Shown here: positions 58,874 through 64,000 of the stretch, one piece after another
How positions within the stretch are numbered: position 1 is the first letter of the stretch
How the letters are laid out: each line of letters opens with the position of its first letter
Program-made: the position numbers and the translations under genes
Assembly: GCA_018240025.1 (NCBI GenBank)
Contig: JAFEGM010000034.1
Location: 172,535 to 236,534 of the forward strand
Source: Verrucomicrobiota bacterium
GTDB taxonomy: Bacteria; Verrucomicrobiota; Verrucomicrobiia; Chthoniobacterales; SZAS-18
Direction of reading: 5' to 3'
Length of the DNA stretch: 64,000 bases
Notes under the pieces: generated by a model
The model's input: only the letters and a program-made list of their open reading frames with translations
Databases searched by the model: none
Told to the model about the DNA's origin: nothing

Positions 58874-60114
58874 CGACGCCCATGATACGCGCCGCCGTCG
58901 CCCTCGTCTCGCCCGCCGTCGGCGCTGCCCGCGAGGTGCAGCGCCGAGTAGCCGAACTTCTCGCGGACGCGATCCACCGCGATCGCCCGGCGTTCACCCT
59001 GATCGAAGAGGAGCAGCTGCGCGCCGGCGAGCTCGAGGTTGGACAGCGCGACGCCGACGAGCCGCACGGCGCGCGCGCCGTCGCGGTGACGACCGTAGAG
59101 CTCCGAGACCCGGCGGTGGATCTCGACGTCGCACGCGGTGGCCTCACCCGTGGCGCTGCGGGCCAGGGTCTCGAAGCCCTCGTAGCGGAGCTTGAGCGTG
59201 ACGGTGCGCGCCTTGACGCCGCGCCGGCGTGCGCGCCACGCCACCCGCTCGCAGAGCCCCGCGAGGATCACCGCCGCGTCCCCCCGGCGGCGTTCGACGA
59301 ACGTGCGCTCGTTCGAGATGCTGCCGACCCGCTCGCCGACCGGATCGTGCTCGCGGAAGGCGGGCCGCTCGCGACCGACCTCGCCCTCCCCGTGGCCCGC
59401 GGCGGCGCGCCGCACCTCGTCGACCCGACGCCCGAACACCTGGGCGAGGAGCGCGTGGTCGGCCGCGACGAGGGCGCCCAGCGTCGCGACGCCCCGCTCG
59501 ACGAGCGCCTTCTCGGCGACGGGCCCGATCCCTGGGAGCTTGCGCACCGGCAGCGGCGCGAGGGTCTCGGCCTCGCGGCCGGCCGGCACGAGCAGCACGC
59601 CCCTCGGCTTGGCGAGCCCGCTCGCCACCTTGGCCATCGACTTGTTGCTCGCGATCCCTGCGCTGGCCGGCAGCCCGAGCTCGCGCGCGATGGTCGCGGT
59701 GATCTCGCGGACGACCCGGAGGATGGTCGCGTCGCCGTCGCGGTCGGAGGGGCGCTGGTAGAGCCGCTCGCAGCCGTGGAAGTCGACGTACTGCTCGTCG
59801 ATGCTCGCGGCGCGGACGAGGGGGCTGTAGCGCTCGACGATCTCGCGCGCGGCCGCCGAGTGGCGCGTGTACTCGTCGTGCCGCCCGGGGAGGAACACCG
59901 CCGTCGGCGCGAGGGCGGAGGCGTCGCGGATCGACATGCCCGAGCGGACCCCGAACGCGCGCGCCTCGTAGCTCGCGGAGGTGACCACCCCACGCCCGCC
60001 ACGCTCCCCGCCGACGACGACGGCCCGGCCCACGAGGCTCGGATCGAACAGCCGCTCGACCGAGACGAAGAAGGTGTCGAGGTCGAGGCAGCAGATGCGC
60101 GGCGCCGGATCCAT
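58870..60114 (-). CDS. dinB: DNA polymerase IV (Y-family, DinB)
   Basis: A 414-residue translesion polymerase. Catalytic acidic residues lie in CCLDLDTFFVSVERL (D11, near E20) and in SIDEQYVD (near 104-111). The finger/palm segment SAGIASNKSMAKVAS, the helix-hairpin-helix LPGIGPVAEKALVERG and the little-finger domain follow. Unusually, it is coupled to a lipoprotein gene downstream (ATGA overlap) and is 34 bp after an SPFH-type gene. No LexA box could be identified by eye. Confidence 0.93.
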   Translation of the reverse strand: MDPAPRICCLDLDTFFVSVERLFDPSLVGRAVVVGGERGGRGVVTSASYEARAFGVRSGMSIRDASALAPTAVFLPGRHDEYTRHSAAAREIVERYSPLVRAASIDEQYVDFHGCERLYQRPSDRDGDATILRVVREITATIARELGLPASAGIASNKSMAKVASGLAKPRGVLLVPAGREAETLAPLPVRKLPGIGPVAEKALVERGVATLGALVAADHALLAQVFGRRVDEVRRAAAGHGEGEVGRERPAFREHDPVGERVGSISNERTFVERRRGDAAVILAGLCERVAWRARRRGVKARTVTLKLRYEGFETLARSATGEATACDVEIHRRVSELYGRHRDGARAVRLVGVALSNLELAGAQLLLFDQGERRAIAVDRVREKFGYSALHLAGSADGGRDEGDGGAYHGRR

Positions 60115-60148
60115 GGCGGCCCGGACCAGGCTACGACTGTACGCGTGT

Positions 60149-60823
60149 TCAGTCCACCCCGTCCGAGGCAGGCGCCGCGGCCCCGCACAGCGCGCAGAAT
60201 TTCGCGCTCGCCGCGATCACGTGGCGGCAGGCGAGGCACGTGCGCGCCCGCGCCACCCGGACGCCGCAGCGGGCGCAGAACGCGCCGACCTCGCCCGGCT
60301 CGCCGCAGCTCGGGCACGGGAGGCTCCCCTCGCTCGTCGAGTGGGGAGGCGGTGGCGTCAGCGAGGCGTGCCGTGGCTCCGCGTCGCGGAAGCCCGCAGC
60401 GGCGAAGGCCGCCGGAACGGTGCGGAGCTGCTCGATCCAGGCGTGCACGTCGAGCGGCGGGCCTCGGCGCGCGAGCGTGCGCACGCACGCCTCGGGATCG
60501 GCGATGACCACGCTGCGGCCCCCGGTGTCGAAGGGGCGGATGGCGACGAACCAGATGCGGACGGCCCACCCCTCGTTGCGCCGCGTGTCCGCGAGGAACG
60601 GCGCGCTCGACTCGCGGAGGTTGTGTCGCCCGGGACCGAGCACGCCGATGGGCTCGTGATCGACGCCCACGAAGACCGCGACCTCACCGGGCTCGACGGT
60701 GAGCTCGGCCGCGAGCGGCACGATGTACGCGTTGTGGCGCGCGAGCGGGTCGGTTCGCTGCGCCGTGGGTCGCGCGACGTGCAGCTCTTCCGCGCCTTCC
60801 TTGATGAACTCGAAGATGCCCAT
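60149..60823 (-). CDS. Short SPFH-related protein with C-terminal zinc ribbons
   Basis: A 224-residue protein whose first ~100 residues are clearly related to the start of the large SPFH protein at 61074-62543 (MGIFEFIKEGAEELHVARP versus MGIFDFVKQGTQEMCIARP; GVLGPGRHNL versus GVLGPGRHTM). The body of the SPFH domain is reduced. The C-terminus has paired Cys motifs CPSC...CARC and CLAC...CALC, two double zinc ribbons. It looks like a truncated paralog that gained zinc-binding adaptors. It is preceded by two 73-bp tandem repeats. Confidence 0.78.
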   Translation of the reverse strand: MGIFEFIKEGAEELHVARPTAQRTDPLARHNAYIVPLAAELTVEPGEVAVFVGVDHEPIGVLGPGRHNLRESSAPFLADTRRNEGWAVRIWFVAIRPFDTGGRSVVIADPEACVRTLARRGPPLDVHAWIEQLRTVPAAFAAAGFRDAEPRHASLTPPPPHSTSEGSLPCPSCGEPGEVGAFCARCGVRVARARTCLACRHVIAASAKFCALCGAAAPASDGVD

Positions 60824-60825
60824 TT

Positions 60826-60971
60826 TGCTTTGTTCGCCCTACGTGCCACCGCCTTCGGGCTACGCCCTCCGGCCGTGTCACTTTCGGGCTTCACGGGGTG
60901 CTTTGTTCGCCCTACGTGCCACCGCCTTCGGGCTACGCCCTCCGGCCGTGTCACTTTCGGGCTTCACGGGG
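60826..60971. repeat. Two 73-bp tandem repeats plus a degenerate third start
   Basis: A 73-bp unit beginning TGCTTTGTTCGCCCTACGTG is repeated exactly at 60826 and 60899. A partial copy starts at 60972 (TGCTTGGTTCGCGGGG) and then a short echo follows. It lies 3 bp before the start codon of the short SPFH gene and within the 250-bp gap to the large SPFH gene. The unit contains GCCTTCGGGC and ACGCCCTCCGG segments that can form stems. Confidence 0.92.
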
Positions 60972-61011
60972 TGCTTGGTTCGCGGGGTGCTTGGTTCGGG
61001 GCTCGAATGTG

Positions 61012-61045
61012 ACGGCGCCGACCCCTGGGAGGGAGTCGGCGCCGT
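61012..61045 (-). terminator. Stem-loop at the end of the large SPFH gene
   Basis: ACGGCGCCGAC (61012-61022) and GTCGGCGCCGT (61035-61045) form a perfect 11-bp stem with a 12-base loop, 28 bp after the SPFH stop. No long U-run follows on the minus strand, so it is terminator-like rather than canonical. Confidence 0.6.
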
Positions 61046-61073
61046 GGGTCAGCGACCAGGATCCGCGGACGGA

Positions 61074-62543
61074 TCAGGCCATGACGCTCTTGGCCTGGAC
61101 CCAGCCGGGGAGGCCGGGCTTCCAGACCATGACCTGGTCGGGGCTCGCGTTGCGACGCCCGAGCTCTTCGCGCAGTCCGTTGACGCCGGTGACCTGCACG
61201 ACGCCGTCGGCGAACTGCACGTGGAAGGTCTCGACGATGGGCGGCGGGGGCGGCGGGGGCGGCGGGGGCGGCGGGGGCGGCGGCGCCATGCCCGGGAGGA
61301 ACGGCGCGATCTCGGGGGCCGCGGAGGCGGCCTTCCACGACGGCCAGCCCTGCGCCCAGACCTGGGTCATGCCTGCACCCGACGGCCCCATCTCCTGGAC
61401 GAGCGCCGCGGCGAGCATCTGCGCGTTGGCGAACGGGCCCTTCTGGCCGCCCGCACCCGCGTAGTAGTACGGGCCACCACCACCCATGCCGGGGGGACCG
61501 GGGGGGGCGAACTGCGGGGCCGGCGCGCCCGGCGCGCCCTGCCCGTACATCCCCTGGCCCATCTGTCCGGCCATGCCGACGCCGACGGCCATCTGCGCGC
61601 CCATGAGGCCCATGCCCGAGCCCTCACCACCCTGCGCCATGCCCTGGCCGGCGCCGATCATCGCCTGGCCGACGGCGTAGTTGTTGTAGTTGCCGGCGAG
61701 CTGCTGGACGTAGCGCTGGTCGTTCGCGAACTTCTGGTCGAGGACCGCCTGCTGACGCGCGGCGGCCGCCTGGCCCTCGAACGTGCCCTGCTGGACGTCC
61801 ATCTTGGCGACGGCGATCTCGCGCTTCTTCTCGGCGAGGACGGCCTGGAACTTCTTGAGCTCGGCCAGGTCTTCGGGCGTGAAGTTCAGGTTGAACATGC
61901 CCATGGTCGCGACGCGCAGACCACAGGTGGCGAGCTCGGGGCACTCGCGGATGAAGCGCTCGCCGATCTGCTTGGTCATCGCGGCGGTCTTGAGGACGCT
62001 GATCTGCTCCTGGTCGCAGATCTGGCCGATGACCGTCTTGGCGCCGAGCATGAACTGGCCCTTGATCCAGTCGAGGACCTCGTCGTTGCTGCCGGCCGCG
62101 GCCTGCCCGACGTACTGGACCACGAAGGTGGCCGGGTCGGTGACCTGGACGGCGAACTCGCCGAAGATGCGGGGCGAGACGATGAGGCCCGTCATCGGGT
62201 CCTCGAGGTCGGCGAGCGTGCCGCCGAACTTGACCCCGCGGACCGGCGCCGTCTTCACGAAGAAGACCTCGGCGATGAACAGGTTCCCGCCGGTGAACTT
62301 GTCGACGATGTTGCCGAGGAACGGGATGTTCGACGACTGCATCGTGTGCCGGCCCGGGCCGAGCACGCCGACCACGCGACCGTCCTTGAAGAACACCGCG
62401 CACTCGTCGCTGTCGACGGTGAGCTGGGCGTACGCCGGGACCGTCTGGTCGGGGTGCTTGTAGACGATGAACTGCTTGGCCTGGTCGGGCCGCGCGATGC
62501 ACATCTCCTGCGTACCCTGCTTGACGAAGTCGAAGATCCCCAT
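61074..62543 (-). CDS. SPFH/Band-7 domain protein with proline tract and GYF-like C-terminus
   Basis: A 489-residue YdjI-type SPFH protein. Residues 1-270 hold the SPFH domain (MGIFDFVKQGTQEMCIARP, AVFFKDGRVVGVLGPGRHT, FGEFAVQVTDPATFVVQYVG), followed by a helical stretch (EKKREIAVAKMDVQQGTFEG). Next come a Gly/Met-rich region and 15 consecutive prolines, then a small GYF_2-like domain (VQVTGVNGLREELGRRNASP ... VWKPGLPGWVQ). AAGGAG lies 6 bp upstream of the ATG. YdjI proteins act with PspA and zinc-ribbon proteins in membrane protection. The zinc-ribbon gene at 63437 fits that partnership. Confidence 0.88.
   Translation of the reverse strand: MGIFDFVKQGTQEMCIARPDQAKQFIVYKHPDQTVPAYAQLTVDSDECAVFFKDGRVVGVLGPGRHTMQSSNIPFLGNIVDKFTGGNLFIAEVFFVKTAPVRGVKFGGTLADLEDPMTGLIVSPRIFGEFAVQVTDPATFVVQYVGQAAAGSNDEVLDWIKGQFMLGAKTVIGQICDQEQISVLKTAAMTKQIGERFIRECPELATCGLRVATMGMFNLNFTPEDLAELKKFQAVLAEKKREIAVAKMDVQQGTFEGQAAAARQQAVLDQKFANDQRYVQQLAGNYNNYAVGQAMIGAGQGMAQGGEGSGMGLMGAQMAVGVGMAGQMGQGMYGQGAPGAPAPQFAPPGPPGMGGGGPYYYAGAGGQKGPFANAQMLAAALVQEMGPSGAGMTQVWAQGWPSWKAASAAPEIAPFLPGMAPPPPPPPPPPPPPPPIVETFHVQFADGVVQVTGVNGLREELGRRNASPDQVMVWKPGLPGWVQAKSVMA
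61241..61284. repeat. GGCGGGGGC microsatellite coding for polyproline
   Basis: Five uninterrupted copies of a 9-bp GGCGGGGGC-type unit within the SPFH gene encode the 15-proline tract on the minus strand. A likely hotspot for slippage; unit changes would stay in frame. Confidence 0.85.
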
Positions 62544-62915
62544 CGCACGCTCCTTGGCCGTCCGGTCGCGGACGACGCTGGGCGCAAGATAGGGACGGTG
62601 ACCACGCGCCGCAACGCCCAGTCGGACGACCGAGGGGGGGCACGTCCAACGGGGGCGTCGACCCCCCGTTTGGCCCGCTGCGTCGACCCGGACCGTGGTT
62701 CGTTACGTCCCCGTCGTCGGCGGCCGGGAGACGAGGCGGCGCCCTGCCCTGGGCGGAATGTCCACGCGCGGTGGGAGGGGCGCTGTCGAACGGGAGGGCG
62801 GACCGGACGGACGAGGCGGCGCGAGGGCACGACGGCGGGAAATCGGCGCCCCCCCGATCATGGGGGTTATGCCGACTCCGGGGACTGCCGTAGGCTTTCG
62901 GCAAGGAGCACTTCC
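62544..62915. other. Divergent intergenic region between SPFH gene and small lipoprotein
   Basis: 372 bp without a supported gene. It should hold both divergent promoters. AACGGGGG (62648-62655) and CCCCCGTT (62663-62670) form an inverted repeat. Runs of G/C around 62633-62640 and 62850-62857 are striking. No clear -10 element was identified. Confidence 0.5.
62648..62670. promoter_or_regulatory. Inverted repeat upstream of the SPFH gene
   Basis: AACGGGGG, a 7-base spacer CGTCGAC, then CCCCCGTT: a perfect 8-bp inverted repeat that extends with one bulge to CCAACGGGGG/CCCCCGTTTGG. It lies 105 bp upstream of the SPFH start. Plausible operator or 5'-leader hairpin. Confidence 0.4.
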
Positions 62916-63257
62916 ATGACCCGTGACGCCATCCTCGGACTCTCCGTGCTGTCGATCGCCCTCCTTGCCTGCGGCGGCGGGAACAACAACGCCAACAGCG
63001 GCGGCAGCAGCGGCGACTGGACCATCGTCATCGACAAGGACTTCGGCGAGGACGCCTACAAGTTCCCCAAGGTCTTCGCCATGCAGGCGAAGAAGCACGG
63101 CTGCGACGTGAGCCTCAAGGACGAGGGCTCGGGCGCCGTCTGCTCCGACGGCACGGCGGTCATGCTCCGTCAGGGGACCAAGATCACCGTCGGCTGCAAG
63201 CAGATGTCGCAGGCCGACTGCAAGGCGCTGGTCTCCGCCATCATCAACGAGAAGTGA
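62916..63257 (+). CDS. Small Cys-rich lipoprotein
   Basis: A 113-residue lipoprotein with lipobox ALLAC (Cys19), a Gly/Asn/Ser linker, then a soluble part with four cysteines (in KHGCDV, AVCSDG, VGCKQM and ADCKAL) expected to form two disulfides. The ATG has AAGGAG 8 bp upstream. A perfect hairpin and then a canonical terminator follow the stop, so it is transcribed on its own. Function unknown. Confidence 0.82.
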   Translation: MTRDAILGLSVLSIALLACGGGNNNANSGGSSGDWTIVIDKDFGEDAYKFPKVFAMQAKKHGCDVSLKDEGSGAVCSDGTAVMLRQGTKITVGCKQMSQADCKALVSAIINEK

Positions 63258-63261
63258 CCGA

Positions 63262-63285
63262 CCTCGCCCCACGCGGGGCGAGGTG
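63262..63285 (+). other. Perfect hairpin after the small lipoprotein
   Basis: ACCTCGCCCC / GGGGCGAGGT, a 10-bp perfect stem with a 4-base loop, 5 bp past the stop codon. There is no U-run; it may protect the mRNA end upstream of the terminator that follows. Confidence 0.65.
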
Positions 63286-63317
63286 ACGGCCGCGGCTGTG
63301 CGGCCACAGACGCGTGA

Positions 63318-63356
63318 GGCCCGCTCCTCGGGGGGAGAGGCGGGCCCGGTCTTTTT
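63318..63356 (+). terminator. Rho-independent terminator
   Basis: GGCCCGC (63318-63324) pairs with GCGGGCC (63340-63346), with inner CTCC/GGAG pairing, followed by CGGTCTTTTT. The stem plus five-base U-run is a canonical intrinsic terminator for the small lipoprotein gene. Confidence 0.85.
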
Positions 63357-63436
63357 GTCCGACGACGCGCGACGCTCCTCGCGCGCCGGTCCGCGAGGGC
63401 TGGGACGAGGCGACCGACCTGGGATACAACGTTCGC

Positions 63437-64000
63437 GTGAACCAGGATCCCGCGGTCAACGCAGCCAACACGTTCCCCTGCGCCAAGTGTGGCGGTGCCC
63501 TCGCGTGGGACGCCGGCAAGGCGTCGATGGTGTGCCCGTTCTGCGGGCACCAGCAGGCCATGCCCACCGGCACGCCCGGACACCACGGCGTCCAGGAGAT
63601 CTCGATCGAGGACGGCTACGCCAAGGCGGTCAAGGGCTACGGCACGCCGGTACAGTCGATCCAGTGCAAGGACTGTGGCGCGACGGTCAACGTCGGCGAC
63701 AACGAGCGCACCACCAAGTGCGCGTTCTGCGGCAGCCACCAGGTGCTGCAGGTCGACAACGACGCCAACGCGATCCGACCCGAGTCCCTCGTACCGTTCC
63801 AGATCGCGAAGGAGAAGGCGGCGGGCGCCTTCACGCAGTGGCTCAGCGGGCTCTGGTTCCGCCCCAACGACCTCTCGCGCATGTCGAAGGTGCAGGAGAT
63901 CTTCGGCGTGTACGTGCCGTTCTGGACCTTCGACGCGCAGGTCCACAGCGAGTGGAACGCCGAGGCCGGCTACTACTACTACGAGACCGAGTACTACACG
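63437..64000 (+). CDS. TFIIB-type zinc-ribbon protein (YdjG-like), N-terminal part
   Basis: The first 188 residues of a protein that runs off the right edge. It starts with GTG 63437. Two double-Cys zinc ribbons (CAKCG ... CPFCGH and CKDCG ... CAFCGS) precede ESLVPFQIAKEKAAGAFTQW and a stretch that ends in a Tyr-rich GYYYYETEYYT. The order matches bacterial TFIIB-type zinc-ribbon proteins such as YdjG, which recruit SPFH (YdjI) and PspA to stressed membranes in Bacillus. Proximity to the SPFH genes supports this, though they lie on the opposite strand. Confidence 0.78.
   Translation, partial: MNQDPAVNAANTFPCAKCGGALAWDAGKASMVCPFCGHQQAMPTGTPGHHGVQEISIEDGYAKAVKGYGTPVQSIQCKDCGATVNVGDNERTTKCAFCGSHQVLQVDNDANAIRPESLVPFQIAKEKAAGAFTQWLSGLWFRPNDLSRMSKVQEIFGVYVPFWTFDAQVHSEWNAEAGYYYYETEYYT

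Noticed and set aside
61241..61284. CRISPR-like or VNTR array
   Set aside because: The 9-bp GGCGGGGGC units have no spacers and simply encode polyproline.
60699..63257. A long plus-strand open frame (852 codons) across both SPFH genes
   Set aside because: It runs opposite to two well-supported genes and through the 73-bp repeats; its last 113 codons coincide with the real lipoprotein gene, and the rest is a high-GC shadow frame.

Overview
The window is very GC-rich (by eye about 70%) and densely coded. It looks like the chromosome of a predatory or soil-type deltaproteobacterium of the phylum Myxococcota, probably Polyangiales or a relative. The reasons are the many lipoproteins with Asp/Ala/Pro-rich linkers after the lipobox, two membrane-anchored Ser/Thr kinases, an adenosylcobalamin-type CarH regulator beside carotenoid genes, frequent GTG starts, and widespread 4-base start/stop overlaps (ATGA, GTGA). 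No rRNA, tRNA, transposase, phage gene or CRISPR array was seen.

Layout. 1-5.4 kb (minus): a translationally coupled purine/urate-type operon with a two-cluster selenium-dependent-hydroxylase-like xanthine dehydrogenase, a short SsnA-like amidohydrolase and two fold-type-II PLP enzymes (the second runs off the left edge). 5.5-9.3 kb: small envelope proteins, then an operon of an FAD reductase, a radical SAM/SPASM maturase and a 144-residue protein with a duplicated DTGG...YG.P motif that may be its substrate. 9.5-14.7 kb (plus): a secreted vWA-like protein, a TonB-dependent receptor with its own TonB C-terminal domain, and 4-alpha-glucanotransferase. 14.7-23.5 kb (plus): one small and three tandem paralogous LuxR-type regulators, followed by a TPR/PEGA protein, two metal-binding-motif secreted proteins and a Ser/Thr kinase. 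A 17-bp motif occurs upstream of both halves in opposite orientation, and the stretch is more AT-rich than its flanks. 23.5-34 kb: cytochrome c, several lipoproteins, an OafA-like acyltransferase, LspA, a formylglycine-generating-enzyme-like lipoprotein, an esterase, a methyltransferase, a large membrane protein and an HtrA-like protein without catalytic residues. 34.2-38.1 kb (plus): two type IV pilus/type II secretion ATPases, the first fused to a PCMT-like methyltransferase domain. 38.1-43.5 kb (minus): hpf, ptsN, hprK, rapZ, ptsH, ptsI, a regulatory PTS with no sugar EII components. 43.9-50.1 kb (minus): crtY, GGPP synthase, crtI, crtB, a His-rich membrane protein and carH. 50.2-53.8 kb (plus): divergent ABC exporter, glycosyltransferase and a YtfJ-like protein. 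53.8-58.9 kb (minus): rpoN, a second Ser/Thr kinase, an ABM-truncated haemoglobin fusion with an HxlR regulator, and a lipoprotein. 58.9-64 kb: DinB, two SPFH-family proteins separated by 73-bp tandem repeats, a small lipoprotein with a good terminator, and a zinc-ribbon protein running off the right edge.

How the genes work together. The crt operon makes GGPP, then phytoene, lycopene and a cyclised carotene. CarH, the last gene, is predicted to repress it in the dark through adenosylcobalamin, and the divergent glycosyltransferase/ABC genes may decorate or move the product. The PTS block is a phosphorelay in which HprK and EI act on HPr and EIIA-Ntr. Its usual partner rpoN lies 10 kb away on the same strand, separated by the carotenoid block. 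The most novel-looking parts are the radical SAM/DTGG-YGP pair, the LuxR/kinase block with its shared operator-like motif, the PCMT-GspE fusion and the SPFH/zinc-ribbon cluster at the right end.
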